A DNA stretch of 64,000 nt, from NCBI GenBank assembly GCA_001917125.1, contig MNTU01000017.1, forward strand, positions 79,911 to 143,910, given 5' to 3'. The notes below the pieces were generated by a model, which had not been told where the DNA came from, did no database searches, and saw only the letters and a program-made list of their open reading frames with translations. The translations under genes were made by a program, and so were the position numbers. Below, piece by piece: positions 36,677 to 45,730 of this stretch (position 1 is the stretch's first letter; the number at the start of each line of letters is the position of its first letter). Origin of the DNA: Azospirillum sp. 47_25 (lineage in GTDB: Bacteria; Pseudomonadota; Alphaproteobacteria; RF32; CAG-239).

Positions 36677-36761
36677 ATTTCATATAAAATATTTGCTTGT
36701 ATTTAAGCCGGCGGCGTATAAAATCAACGTCAGGAGACAACAGCGGCAACGGGGGAATGAG

Positions 36762-37757
36762 ATGAAAAGAATCGGTATCATCGGAACAGGAATTTTCGGA
36801 ACGGCATTGGCCCTGACGGCGGCGCGCGCCGGCTGCAGCGTTCTTTGCTGGGCTCGAAATCAGGAAATTTCCGATGATATTAACCTGAGACATCTTAATT
36901 CCAAATATCTGCCGAATATCCCTTTGCCCGATGCCATTCGGGCAACATCTTCCCTGTCGGACGTTTTTGATTTTACCGATACGGTTTTACTGACGACTTC
37001 GGCCCAATCGACCAGAAGCGTGCTTCAGGCGATGAAACCGTTTGTCAAAGAGAACGGCATTATTGTTCTTTGTGCCAAAGGAATCGAGGAAAACAGCGGC
37101 AAAATGCTGTCGGAAGTTGCGCGGGAAGAAGTGCCTGCGGCAGTGATTGCTGTGTTATCGGGGCCGGGTTTTGCCATTGATATTGCCCGGCAGAAACTGG
37201 CCTGCGTTACGATTGCCTGCGACAGACCGGGAATCGCGGCCAAATTGACCGAACTGCTGGCAACGCCTTATTTTCGTCCCTATACGACAGCAGATATGAT
37301 TTCTCCGCAAATCGGCGGGAGCGTTAAAAACGTAATTGCAATTGCCTCGGGCGTGATTGAAGGGGCCGCTTTCGGCGACGGTGCCCGGGCTGCACTGATT
37401 ACCCGGGGACTGAATGAAATGGGTCGGTTGTCCAAAGCTTTGGGCGGCCTGCCGACCACAATGATGGGCATGAGCGGACTGGGTGATTTGGTTTTAACGG
37501 CCAATTGTTCTCAATCGCGCAATTTCAGTTTCGGTTATGCCGTCGGCACCTGCGGAGAAGCGCAAAAAGTAATTGCGGAAAACACCCGGACCGTCGAAGG
37601 CCTGCACACCGCCAAAGCCGTGTTGAAACTGGCACGCAAGCTGGGGGTTGAAATGCCGATTTGCGAAATGGTCAACAAAGTCCTGTTTGAAAACTTTCCG
37701 CTCAAAGCGGCCATGGAAGAGCTGATGAACCGTCCTTACAAAGAAGAAGGATTTTAA
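36762..37757 (+). CDS. gpsA: NAD(P)-dependent glycerol-3-phosphate dehydrogenase
   Basis: A 331-residue enzyme that reduces dihydroxyacetone phosphate to sn-glycerol-3-phosphate for phospholipid synthesis. The Rossmann motif G-I-I-G-T-G-I-F-G-T-A-L is at residues 5-16. The downstream K-G-I-E, S-G-P-G-F-A and the catalytic-domain motif G-G-S-V-K-N-V-I-A-I-A-S-G are present, as is T-V-E-G at the substrate site. The frame is open upstream, but the Rossmann fold and ribosome site GGGGG fix the start at 36762. The usual alphaproteobacterial neighbour tsaD is not seen. Confidence 0.96.
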   Translation: MKRIGIIGTGIFGTALALTAARAGCSVLCWARNQEISDDINLRHLNSKYLPNIPLPDAIRATSSLSDVFDFTDTVLLTTSAQSTRSVLQAMKPFVKENGIIVLCAKGIEENSGKMLSEVAREEVPAAVIAVLSGPGFAIDIARQKLACVTIACDRPGIAAKLTELLATPYFRPYTTADMISPQIGGSVKNVIAIASGVIEGAAFGDGARAALITRGLNEMGRLSKALGGLPTTMMGMSGLGDLVLTANCSQSRNFSFGYAVGTCGEAQKVIAENTRTVEGLHTAKAVLKLARKLGVEMPICEMVNKVLFENFPLKAAMEELMNRPYKEEGF

Positions 37758-37759
37758 AA

Positions 37760-38305
37760 TCAGGAAAGTTTGGCCAACAGCAGACTGTATGCATTCGTGA
37801 GCTGTTTGAATTTTTCTTCGGCGTCTTTGTCGCCCTGATTGGTATCCGGGTGATATTTTTTTGCCAGTTTTTTATATTGGCGCTTCAGGCTCTCCAAACT
37901 GACTTCGGATATTTTAAGCTCCATGATTTCAAGGCATTTGCGTTCTTCCGCATTATACATAATTTCATCGTCGATGGCGCTGTAATCCGTTGCATATTCG
38001 CCAAAGAAGCCAAAATCATCCTTAAAACTGTAGCCGTGCTTATAGCGTACTTTGGAACGGAAGCCTTTAAAATGCATACGGGCTTTCGGGCCTTCGTCCT
38101 CTTCGGGAATTTCGCCGGCATAATAATTCCACTGCGCGTTATATTCCTGAACATGCTCCAGACAAAACCAATAATAATCTTTTAATTTACGGTCTTTGGG
38201 CGCACGGTATTCGCCCGCCTTTTCACAGCCGGGATGATCGCATTTGCGCTCCGTACCTTCATTCTGGGGCGCAAAATATTTACGCGGGCGTTTTATCTTT
38301 TTCAT
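37760..38305 (-). CDS. J-domain protein with N-terminal Cys/His region
   Basis: A 181-residue protein whose C-terminal ~60 residues form a J domain with K-Y-H-P-D-T-N-Q-G (HPD present), so it should stimulate an Hsp70. The N-terminal half has C-D-H-P-G-C and W-F-C-L-E-H, which could bind zinc, and a Tyr/Phe-rich segment. This order (Cys/His N-terminus, C-terminal J domain) is seen in an alphaproteobacterial DnaJ-like family of unknown client. Convergent with gpsA, the stops lying 2 bases apart. Confidence 0.85.
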   Translation of the reverse strand: MKKIKRPRKYFAPQNEGTERKCDHPGCEKAGEYRAPKDRKLKDYYWFCLEHVQEYNAQWNYYAGEIPEEDEGPKARMHFKGFRSKVRYKHGYSFKDDFGFFGEYATDYSAIDDEIMYNAEERKCLEIMELKISEVSLESLKRQYKKLAKKYHPDTNQGDKDAEEKFKQLTNAYSLLLAKLS

Positions 38306-38432
38306 TTGTTGTCAGTTTATTTTATTTGCTCTCTTTAATTGTATATTAAGTTTTGTCGCTTTATTATTAGCGCAATGTGATTTTAATGGCAACCTCTTAA
38401 AATCTATTTTGAAAGAATAGACTGAGCAAAAA

Positions 38433-38744
38433 ATGACCAAATTACTCAAACGCATTATTATTATCAACCAAAGGCGAACCAGCATGCGCCTCTGCCAAGA
38501 GGAATGGAATGCCCTGGATGACATCTGCCGCACCGAAAAAACCAATCGGAACACGCTTATCGGGCTGCTGGAAAATATTCCCGACCGCAAACTCGGCCTG
38601 ACTTATCTGACGCGGCTGTTTATGCTGATGTATTACCGTGATGCGGCAGAAAAAGCCCGACAGAACGGTTTGCCGGTTTCAAATTCCCGCATCAGCCAGA
38701 TTTTGCTGCGGATAGAAAAACTCCCCCATGATTCTCAGAAATAA
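38433..38744 (+). CDS. ribbon-helix-helix (RHH_4) DNA-binding protein
   Basis: A 103-residue protein of the alphaproteobacterial RHH_4 type. The strand/helix core R-R-T-S-M-R-L-C-Q-E-E-W-N-A-L-D-D-I-C (about 14-32) is diagnostic. A helix T-N-R-N-T-L-I-G-L and a C-terminal helical region follow. Proteins of this type are predicted transcription regulators, targets unknown. Its last 10 bases overlap the end of the convergent UbiB-like gene. Confidence 0.85.
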   Translation: MTKLLKRIIIINQRRTSMRLCQEEWNALDDICRTEKTNRNTLIGLLENIPDRKLGLTYLTRLFMLMYYRDAAEKARQNGLPVSNSRISQILLRIEKLPHDSQK

Positions 38745-39832
38745 TAATAAAGAGCATAAGCTGCCAACAGAAGCGGCCCCCAGTAATAGAAAGAGGCTTT
38801 TCTGAACGAAGACTCGCGCAAACGGCGTTTGGAATCCAGCAAATAGGCAATTTCCTGCGGCGAAGTTTCTGCCGGCGAATCGATATGACCGGCAGACATT
38901 CCCAGCTGTTGCAGACGTTTCAGCGTCTGTGCGCCGCGGCGAAGATCATCCGTGGTAAATTCCGGCAGCGGGCAACAGCTGATTTCTTCGGCCATGGCCG
39001 TCAAATCAACCTGCGGACAATAAACCGTCAGCAAATCCAATGCCCGTTTCAGGTCATGTTCCGCCGGGGTCCGGGGTTTGCTGCGTCGGTGCAGATAATC
39101 AAGCGCCCGAGCCCGCAAAGACGAATCGACATCTTTCAACAACGAAAAATCAAGCCAGGCCACCTTTCCTTCCGCATCACAGGCGATTGCCGGCCAATCA
39201 AGCACCAGCAGCGATTTCCAATAGAAAAGACGGAAGAAAATTTCCGCCAGGTTTTGCTGGGCCTTTTCTTTCAGACACATTGTATATTCTGTCGGTGCCG
39301 AAAAATCCAAAACCAGCCTTTCCTGCGAGGTTTCGGGCCAGTTGACGGCGAATTTCAGGCAACCGGGATATTCGGCGGCAGCACCCGACAAACGTTCAAG
39401 TTCCGCAGCCAGCAGGCGCATATCAAGATTTAAATCCAAATTTTTCTGCAGATCGCCGAAATCAAAATCCGGCCAGTCACGGGCAGCCAGTTCGGCCAGC
39501 AGTTTTTCCCGGCTGCGCCGGTCTTTGGCTGTCAGTGCCGTTTTGAAAATCTCTCCTCCGCGCAGAATTCTTTCCGGCAGGCGGGGCGGACAGGTTTTAT
39601 AGTTGAGCGCCAGTCTGACTGCCAGCACCGCAGCCATCGACTGCGGATTTTTCTGCAAATAATCAATCACGCGCCGAACCGGCGGGCGAGCGGAAGGTCG
39701 GCGCAGGAGGGAGGCCAGCGGCAAATTGGCCCGGAACGTCTGCAGCGGGCGCAGCAAAAACAGCAAATCATGACGGGCAAAGTGATTTGCTAACTTTTGC
39801 TTTTTTAAGAATTGTAAAAATTCATTTATCAT
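38735..39832 (-). CDS. degenerate UbiB-like atypical kinase (probable pseudokinase)
   Basis: A 365-residue protein. Around residues 187-240 the order L-K-E-K-A-Q-x-N-L-A-E-I-F-F, then D-A-E-G-K-V-A-W-L-D-F-S aligns with the UbiB region that carries F-F-H-A-D-x-H-P-G-N and D-F-G. Here H-A-D-x-H-P-G-N is gone (L-V-L-D-W-P-A) and D-F-G has become D-F-S. The N-terminal K-x-G-Q motif is also missing, while a C-terminal hydrophobic anchor (Y-Y-W-G-P-L-L-L-A-A-Y-A-L-Y-Y-Y) remains as in UbiB. It sits divergent from fpg, where alphaproteobacteria usually carry ubiE-ubiB; ubiE is absent. UbiB supports ubiquinone synthesis; this copy is unlikely to bind ATP normally. Confidence 0.6.
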   Translation of the reverse strand: MINEFLQFLKKQKLANHFARHDLLFLLRPLQTFRANLPLASLLRRPSARPPVRRVIDYLQKNPQSMAAVLAVRLALNYKTCPPRLPERILRGGEIFKTALTAKDRRSREKLLAELAARDWPDFDFGDLQKNLDLNLDMRLLAAELERLSGAAAEYPGCLKFAVNWPETSQERLVLDFSAPTEYTMCLKEKAQQNLAEIFFRLFYWKSLLVLDWPAIACDAEGKVAWLDFSLLKDVDSSLRARALDYLHRRSKPRTPAEHDLKRALDLLTVYCPQVDLTAMAEEISCCPLPEFTTDDLRRGAQTLKRLQQLGMSAGHIDSPAETSPQEIAYLLDSKRRLRESSFRKASFYYWGPLLLAAYALYYYF

Positions 39833-39893
39833 TTATAATACTTTCGCAAAAGCGGCCGCAACCGTGCGGCGGCAATATCTGTTTGAGGACGCA

Positions 39894-40733
39894 ATGCCTG
39901 AATTACCTGAAGTCGAAACGATTAAGTCCGCCATCCAAAAAGGAATCGGTGACTCCAATATAACCAGAGTCAGCGTAAACAACAATCGCTTTCGCGAAAT
40001 TATTCCGGAAGATTTTGCGGCGAAAATTACCGGCGCCCGCATTACAGGTTACCGGCGAATCGCCAAATATATTGTCATTTCGCTGGATAACGGCTTGAGC
40101 ATCGTCTGGCATTTGGGTATGAGCGGTAGAGTCAAAATCAGCGACAGTCTGCCCGACAAACTCGACAAGCATGACCATGTGGTGATTGAAACGAGCGGCG
40201 GCGTTCTTATTTATAACGATGCCCGACGGTTCGGCATGATGACTTACTGCATTTCTGACAAGCTGGCCGAATTTCCCGCTTTCAAACACACGGGAATCGA
40301 CCCTTTTGACCAACGGCTGACGGCAGAATATCTGTACGAGAAGCTGAAAAACAAAAAAACGGCCATCAAAATTGCCCTGCTGGATCAGGAGATTATCTGC
40401 GGAATCGGCAATATATATGCCTCCGAAGCTTTGTTCGGCGCCTCCATTCTGCCGACACGAGAGGCCGGCAGCCTCAGCCGGACGGAATGCGGCAAACTGC
40501 TGAAAGCGGTACGCGAAGTTTTGGAAAAAGCAATCAAGGCCGGCGGTTCGACACTGCGCGATTACCGCAAGCCGGACGGCAGTCTCGGTTATTTTCAGAA
40601 CCAGCACTGCGTTTACAACAAAACCGGACAGCCCTGCCCGGGCTGCACCTGCTCTCCGGCCCGCACCGGGGGAATCAGGAAAATCGTTCAGGGCGGACGT
40701 TCAACCTTTTACTGTCCCACCAAACAAAAGTGA
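39894..40733 (+). CDS. mutM: formamidopyrimidine-DNA glycosylase
   Basis: A 279-residue base-excision repair enzyme that removes 8-oxoguanine and cuts the abasic site. The mature N-terminus P-E-L-P-E-V-E supplies the catalytic Pro (after Met removal) and Glu. The start at 39894 follows from this motif and a GAGG site, rejecting the longer frame. The H2TH region has Q-E-I-I-C-G-I-G-N-I-Y-A-S-E. In the C-terminal zinc finger the first C-P-G-C and the loop G-G-R-S-T-F-Y are present, but the last C-x-x-C reads C-P-T-K (274-277), so the fourth ligand is Lys. A short insertion (T-C-S-P-A-R) follows the first pair. Confidence 0.94.
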   Translation: MPELPEVETIKSAIQKGIGDSNITRVSVNNNRFREIIPEDFAAKITGARITGYRRIAKYIVISLDNGLSIVWHLGMSGRVKISDSLPDKLDKHDHVVIETSGGVLIYNDARRFGMMTYCISDKLAEFPAFKHTGIDPFDQRLTAEYLYEKLKNKKTAIKIALLDQEIICGIGNIYASEALFGASILPTREAGSLSRTECGKLLKAVREVLEKAIKAGGSTLRDYRKPDGSLGYFQNQHCVYNKTGQPCPGCTCSPARTGGIRKIVQGGRSTFYCPTKQK

Positions 40734-40739
40734 AAAGCC

Positions 40740-41117
40740 ATGACAAAAAACATTTATAAATATGCAATCATTTTAGGGGTTCTCTTTTCCGGCATTGCCG
40801 CAACGGCACGGGCCACTACATTTATTGAGGGATTTGAAGACGTTCCTCTGATGGACGGCATGACTCAGATTCAGAAAGACACCATCAGTTTCGGCAATGA
40901 AGAATCGCGCTTTGTCGAAGCTTATCTGACCAGCACAAGGGTCGGCTTTAAGGCCGTGGAAAAGTTTTATGTCAACACTTTGCCGCAGCTGGGCTGGACT
41001 TATCAGGGCCGGCGCGACAATACGCTTATTTTTTACCGCGAGGCGGAAATGCTTGAAATCGTTCAGGAAATAGCACGCCCGCTGGAAGTCAGAATTACCG
41101 TTAAAAGCAAGATGTAG
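40740..41117 (+). CDS. small secreted protein between fpg and enoyl-CoA hydratase
   Basis: A 125-residue exported protein with signal peptide (1-25, ending A-R-A). The mature part begins T-T-F-I-E-G-F-E-D-V-P-L-M-D-G-M, a motif I recall from alphaproteobacterial proteins of unknown function at this locus. A helix-strand stretch V-E-K-F-Y-V-N-T-L-P-Q-L-G-W follows. It starts 6 bases after mutM and ends 8 bases before the hydratase, so the three are probably one operon. Function unknown. Confidence 0.75.
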   Translation: MTKNIYKYAIILGVLFSGIAATARATTFIEGFEDVPLMDGMTQIQKDTISFGNEESRFVEAYLTSTRVGFKAVEKFYVNTLPQLGWTYQGRRDNTLIFYREAEMLEIVQEIARPLEVRITVKSKM

Positions 41118-41125
41118 AGGTTGTT

Positions 41126-41887
41126 ATGGAATTAAATACCGTTGTCAGCGAGATTAAAGGAAAAGTCGGCATTATTACCCTGAACCGTCCGAAAGCGCTT
41201 AATGCCGTCAGCGAAGAAATGCTGCGGGAACTGACCAGCCAAACCAAAGCTTTTGACGAAGACCCGTGGGTCAGGGCGATTATCATCCGCGGCAGCGACA
41301 AAGCCTTCGCCGCCGGAATTGACGTCAGAGACCTGATCGAAAAAGTCAACAGCAGGGATACCGAACTGCTGAAAATGCACAAATATATGGAAACTTTTGC
41401 CGCCACGCGCAAACCGCTGATTGCCGCCGTCGCCGGTTTTGCATTGGGAATCGGGTGCGAAATCGCGCTGAACTGCGACATCATTCTGGCCGCGGACAAC
41501 GCCAAATTCGGCCAGCCGGAACTGAGCCTGGCCTCCATTCCCTGTTTCGGTGCCACTCAGCTGCTGACCAAAGCAATAGGAAAGGCCAAAGCAATGGAAG
41601 TGATTCTCAGCGGACGGGCAATCAACGCGGAAGAGGCCGAACGGACGGGACTCGTCAGCCGGATTATTCCTCTGACGGATTTATACGACGAATGCTACAA
41701 AGTCGCCGCCAAAATCGCCGAACAATCGGATTTGGCGGTCAGCACCGCCAAACAGGCCATTAAACAGGCAGCCGCCAACACGCCGCTGGCGACAGGAATC
41801 GCCCTTGAGAATCAGAGCAGCCGGATGTGCCTGAACAGCGAAGATTTTCGGGAATCGCTGGCCGATTTCATCAGGAAGCATTCCTAA
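41126..41887 (+). CDS. enoyl-CoA hydratase/isomerase family protein
   Basis: A 253-residue crotonase-fold enzyme hydrating trans-2-enoyl-CoA to 3-hydroxyacyl-CoA. The oxyanion-hole segment A-F-A-A-G-I-D-V and the second glycine-rich segment G-F-A-L-G-I-G-C-E-I-A are present. Both catalytic Glu positions are kept: in G-C-E-I-A-L and in F-G-Q-P-E-L-S-L-A-S-I-P. Its place between fpg and rpsT-dnaA is the standard alphaproteobacterial order. No other beta-oxidation gene is in the window. Confidence 0.92.
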   Translation: MELNTVVSEIKGKVGIITLNRPKALNAVSEEMLRELTSQTKAFDEDPWVRAIIIRGSDKAFAAGIDVRDLIEKVNSRDTELLKMHKYMETFAATRKPLIAAVAGFALGIGCEIALNCDIILAADNAKFGQPELSLASIPCFGATQLLTKAIGKAKAMEVILSGRAINAEEAERTGLVSRIIPLTDLYDECYKVAAKIAEQSDLAVSTAKQAIKQAAANTPLATGIALENQSSRMCLNSEDFRESLADFIRKHS

Positions 41888-42014
41888 CGGCTTAAAAAAG
41901 CTTAAAAACGGGTAAGTTTGTGCAAATTAAGTATTGACTTAAGCCCTGCATAGAGTTTATAAAGCATATCAGAATTAAATATCGTTTAACTATTTAAATA
42001 CAGGATTAAAAGAA

Positions 42015-42275
42015 ATGGCCAATCATAAATCGGCAAAGACCAGAATTAAAAGAAACAACAAAAGAGCCGTTATCAACGGTGCACGCAGAAGCCGCGTCCG
42101 CACTTTTGTAAAGAAAGTCATCGCTGCGGTTATGGAAAACAATAAAGAAGCTGCCCAGGCCGCTTTTGCTGTTGCTGAATCCGAATTGATGAGAGCCGCC
42201 CAGAAGGGTGTCGTTGAAAAACACAATGCTTCTCGTACGGTTTCCCGTCTTTCCAAAAAAATTAAAGCTTTGTAA
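42015..42275 (+). CDS. rpsT: 30S ribosomal protein S20
   Basis: An 86-residue S20 starting M-A-N-H-K-S-A-K-T-R-I-K-R-N (conserved S20 N-terminus), with R-S-R-V-R-T-F-V-K-K and the C-terminal A-S-R-T-V-S-R-L-S-K-K. Single-gene unit ending at a strong terminator. Confidence 0.97.
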   Translation: MANHKSAKTRIKRNNKRAVINGARRSRVRTFVKKVIAAVMENNKEAAQAAFAVAESELMRAAQKGVVEKHNASRTVSRLSKKIKAL

Positions 42276-42299
42276 TTTTCACTTTTCAGTGACATTTTT

Positions 42300-42355
42300 A
42301 AACACAAACCGACTTATCCTTTCAAGCTTAAAGGAGATTTTGGTTTGTGTTTTTT
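42300..42355 (+). terminator. terminator of rpsT
   Basis: Outer stem AAACACAAACC / GGTTTGTGTTT with an inner CCTTT / AAAGG hairpin, then a T7 run. Confidence 0.8.
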
Positions 42356-42948
42356 TGTGCGCAAAATGACAGAATCTGGGCGACTCTGCAAAAAAGCGCT
42401 GTCAAGAAATTTAATTGCAATGTTCTTGAAATGTTCTGTTGTAATTATTTTTTCGGGGCGATAGTATCCAAATCACTTTAGAGAAGTACCTCGCAAATTT
42501 TGATTTTCGAATCTTCCGAATATTATTAAACTTCCTCTTCGGAAAATTGGCATGACGAAGAGAAAACCCACCGGCAGAAAAACCGAACCGGGACTTGCGG
42601 AAAAGGCGCCTTAATGACAAAGAGGAACCCCGGAGGCAAGAGCGGGACAGTTTTTCGGAATGCGGATGCCGCGGCGAAATTTGCCGAAAGTATCGTCAGA
42701 GATATTTAAGGGCAAAAACCAAAGCACCCCGAAAAGCAGACGGGCGAAGTTTGATAAAGGCAGGAAGGCAGATTTCAACAGGCAGAAGCCGAAACAAAAA
42801 ACTTGTCAGGCAAATGCTCCGCGAAAGCTGACAGAAAATTAAAATTTAATTTTGTTCGAACCCGGGCAGTAAAAACTTTGGGGAAAGTTAAACCGGGAAA
42901 GAGCGAGATTTATTAGTTTGAAACATAATTTTTAGATGGGGAGATAAA
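42356..42948 (+). other. dnaA upstream region, purine-rich, no clear gene
   Basis: A 593-base gap. 42400-42545 is AT-rich with an inverted repeat TTCCGAA / TTCGGAA (about 42513-42544). 42550-42850 is strongly purine-rich on this strand, so all forward frames give short Lys/Arg-rich ORFs (42553-42615, 42614-42709, 42660-42842) without a convincing ribosome site or family. I found no TTATNCACA DnaA box. It may hold the dnaA promoter, a leader RNA or origin sequence. Confidence 0.3.
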
Positions 42949-44400
42949 ATGGCTGAAGAAGCAACAACAATCAACAATTCTGTTCAAGATCAATGGGGAC
43001 AGATTTGCAGCCAATTGAAAACTGAAGTAGGGGACACCGCCTTTGACAGCTGGCTTAAACCGCTGACTCCGGGTTCCTTTAATGACGGTGTCATGAATAT
43101 CTGCGTGCCGACCCGTTTTATGCGCAACTGGGTTATTACCCACTATTCCGACCGAATCCACAAAATCTGGGAGAAGAAGAATCCCGAAATCAAAAGCGTT
43201 AATTTTGTGGTTCAGGCGGTTCAGGACGAAGCCAAAGGACTGTATAACCCCTCCTGCCGTTCTTTGCTGAAGAAAATTTCCTCCAGCCCGTCACCGTCCA
43301 ATATCTATCAAAGCGGCATTAACTCCGTTCTGGCCAACAGCAATGATTTTCAGGCCGGAAACGACTCCCAGCAGTCGCTGTCGGTTCCCCTGAATCCGCA
43401 ATATACTTTTGATAATTTTGTCGTCGGCAAGACCAACGAGTTTGCCTATGCCGCCGCCCGCAAGGTTGCCGAATCCCGCAACGTTTCTTTTAACCCCCTC
43501 TTTTTATATTCCGGCGTCGGTTTGGGCAAGACGCACCTGATGCATGCAATTGCCTGGCACATTAAGCAGCAGGATCCGACCCGCAACATTGTTTATCTTT
43601 CTGCCGAAAAGTTTATGTATAAGTTTGTTCGCGCTCTGCGTTACAAAGACACGACAGCTTTCAAGGAACAGTTCCGTTCGGTTGACGTTCTGATGGTTGA
43701 CGACGTTCAGTTCATGGGCGGCAAAGACACCACGCAGGAAGAGTTTTTCTACACATTCAATTCCCTGATTGAAGAAGGACGCCAGATTATCATCTCCGCG
43801 GACAAATCTCCGGCAGATCTGGAAGGCATTGAGACCCGTTTGAAATCCCGTTTGGGCTGCGGTTTGGTTGCGGATATTCATCCGACCGACTTTGACCTGA
43901 GAATCGGCATTTTGGAAAACAAAGCGCGTCAGCTGGGTATTGAGCTGCCGCAGAAAGTGGCTGAATTTCTGGCACAGAAAATTACTTCCAACATCCGCGA
44001 ACTGGAAGGCGCTCTGCGTCGCGTTATTGCCCATTCGCAGCTGCTGTCCGACAAGGAAATCACACTGGACATGACTCAGGACGTTCTGAAAGACATGCTG
44101 CGTTCGTATGACAAGCGTACGACCATTGATGAAATTCAGAAAAAAGTTGCCGAACATTTCAATATTTCGGTTAAGGAAATGCAGTCTTCCCGCCGGGCCC
44201 GCACCGTTGCCCGCCCCCGCCAGATTGCGATGTATCTGGCCAAACAGCTGACTTCACGTTCGCTGCCGGAAATCGGACGCAAATTTGACCGTGACCACAC
44301 GACGGTTATGCATGCTGTTCGCAAGGTTGAAGAACTGATTTTGGAAGATGCTTCTCTGGCCGAAAACGTTGACGCATTGAGACGCACGCTGGAAAGCTGA
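42949..44400 (+). CDS. dnaA: chromosomal replication initiator DnaA
   Basis: A 483-residue AAA+ initiator that binds DnaA boxes and opens oriC. Domain I covers about 14-90, and a linker contains Q-Y-T-F-D-N-F-V-V-G. The AAA+ core has Walker A G-V-G-L-G-K-T-H-L (about 190) and Walker B V-L-M-V-D-D-V-Q-F (about 247). The C-terminal helix-turn-helix signature D-R-D-H-T-T-V-M-H-A (about 444-453) recognises DnaA boxes. First gene of the dnaA-dnaN-recF block, with a terminator before dnaN. Confidence 0.98.
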   Translation: MAEEATTINNSVQDQWGQICSQLKTEVGDTAFDSWLKPLTPGSFNDGVMNICVPTRFMRNWVITHYSDRIHKIWEKKNPEIKSVNFVVQAVQDEAKGLYNPSCRSLLKKISSSPSPSNIYQSGINSVLANSNDFQAGNDSQQSLSVPLNPQYTFDNFVVGKTNEFAYAAARKVAESRNVSFNPLFLYSGVGLGKTHLMHAIAWHIKQQDPTRNIVYLSAEKFMYKFVRALRYKDTTAFKEQFRSVDVLMVDDVQFMGGKDTTQEEFFYTFNSLIEEGRQIIISADKSPADLEGIETRLKSRLGCGLVADIHPTDFDLRIGILENKARQLGIELPQKVAEFLAQKITSNIRELEGALRRVIAHSQLLSDKEITLDMTQDVLKDMLRSYDKRTTIDEIQKKVAEHFNISVKEMQSSRRARTVARPRQIAMYLAKQLTSRSLPEIGRKFDRDHTTVMHAVRKVEELILEDASLAENVDALRRTLES

Positions 44401-44420
44401 TTTTCGACAACAACAAAAAA

Positions 44421-44446
44421 ACCCTGCCTAACCGGCAGGGTTTTGT
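44421..44446 (+). terminator. terminator of dnaA
   Basis: ACCCTGCC / GGCAGGGT stem with a 5-base loop and TTTT. Confidence 0.8.
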
Positions 44447-44610
44447 CGTTTGAAAGCGAAACATCCACACCTTTCCCAGCTCAAAGTTCCGATTCCAAAA
44501 GGCTTGGCGAATCGGCCGTAAAAAGCTGTTGATAAGCGGTGAAATTATTTATGCTTTTAAAGCAATGTGCTAAAATTGCGGTAATTAAAACTAAAATTTT
44601 GGTGAAGAAA

Positions 44611-45729
44611 ATGAAATTTACAATTGAACGCGCAAATCTGCTGAAATCTTTAAGCCACGTCCAGAGCATCGTGGAAAAACGCAATACCATTCCGGTTCTG
44701 TCCAATGTGCGAATCGAAGCAATGGAAGACGGCATCAGTTTTAAAGCGACGGATATGGATACCGAAATAACCGAAATCGTCGATGCCAAGACGATTGAAA
44801 CCGGTGCGACGACGGCGCCGGCTCATATGCTGTATGACATCGTCCGCAAATTGTCCGACGGTTCCGACGTTGAGCTGACGTTTCCCGATGACAAAGGTCA
44901 GCTGACAATTGCTTCCGGCAAGTCAAAATTCTCCCTTTCCTGCATCGGCGTTGAAGATTTTCCGGTCATTTCCGGCGATAAACTGCCGACTAATTTCGTT
45001 ATGGCAAAAGAAGAATTGAAAGACGTTATTGACCGGACGAAGTTTGCCGTTTCAACCGAAGAAACCCGTTACTATCTGAACGGCGTTTATATGCATGCCA
45101 AGAACGAAGGCGAAGCCAAAGTTCTGCGCGTGGTTGCAACCGACGGCCACCGTTTGGCCTGCGTTGAATCTCCGCTTCCGAAAGGTGCCGAGAATATGGT
45201 CGGCGTGATTATTCCGCGCAAGACCGTCGGTGAAATTCGCAAGCTGCTGGATGATACTGGCGCAGACGAGATTACAATTGCCATGTCTGAAAACAAAATC
45301 CGTTTCACAATGGAAGACATTACTTTAACATCCAAACTGATTGACGGAACTTATCCTGATTATGAGCGGGTTATTCCGACGGATAACGACAAGGTTTTGG
45401 AATTGGGCGTTAAAGACCTGGCTTCCGCGGTTGACCGTGTTTCCGTCGTTGCCGAGAGAACCCGGGCAATCAAAATGCTGACGGCAAAGAACCATGTAAC
45501 AATCACCACTTCCAGCCCGGATTTGGGCAGCGCACAAGAAGAAGTCGAAGCCAAGTATGACAGCGAAGCGCTGGAAATCGGCTATAACTTCCGTTATCTG
45601 CTGGATATTCTTGCCGAAGTCAAAGGCGACAGTGTCCGTATCAGCTTTGCCGACGGTTCTTCACCTTCGGTGATTCATGATACGTCGGACTCCAGCGCGA
45701 TTTACGTTCTGATGCCGATGAGAGTATAG
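44611..45729 (+). CDS. dnaN: DNA polymerase III beta sliding clamp
   Basis: A 372-residue processivity clamp. It starts M-K-F-T-I-E-R-A-N-L-L, with the conserved T-I-P-V-L-S-N-V in the first domain, A-T-D-G-H-R-L-A in the second and the C-terminal end Y-V-L-M-P-M-R-V that forms the protein-binding pocket. The upstream in-frame extension to 44539 lacks family similarity. The stop is 1 base before the recF GTG, indicating translational coupling. Confidence 0.97.
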   Translation: MKFTIERANLLKSLSHVQSIVEKRNTIPVLSNVRIEAMEDGISFKATDMDTEITEIVDAKTIETGATTAPAHMLYDIVRKLSDGSDVELTFPDDKGQLTIASGKSKFSLSCIGVEDFPVISGDKLPTNFVMAKEELKDVIDRTKFAVSTEETRYYLNGVYMHAKNEGEAKVLRVVATDGHRLACVESPLPKGAENMVGVIIPRKTVGEIRKLLDDTGADEITIAMSENKIRFTMEDITLTSKLIDGTYPDYERVIPTDNDKVLELGVKDLASAVDRVSVVAERTRAIKMLTAKNHVTITTSSPDLGSAQEEVEAKYDSEALEIGYNFRYLLDILAEVKGDSVRISFADGSSPSVIHDTSDSSAIYVLMPMRV

Positions 45730-45730
45730 C

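Noticed and set aside
42660-42842. Lys/Arg-rich 60-codon ORF upstream of dnaA
   Set aside because: All forward frames in this purine-rich tract look alike; no ribosome site or family supports one of them.
42276-44620. oriC at dnaA
   Set aside because: No TTATNCACA box was found in the upstream gap; only a single weak TGTTGATAA near 44531 precedes dnaN, too little for an origin call.
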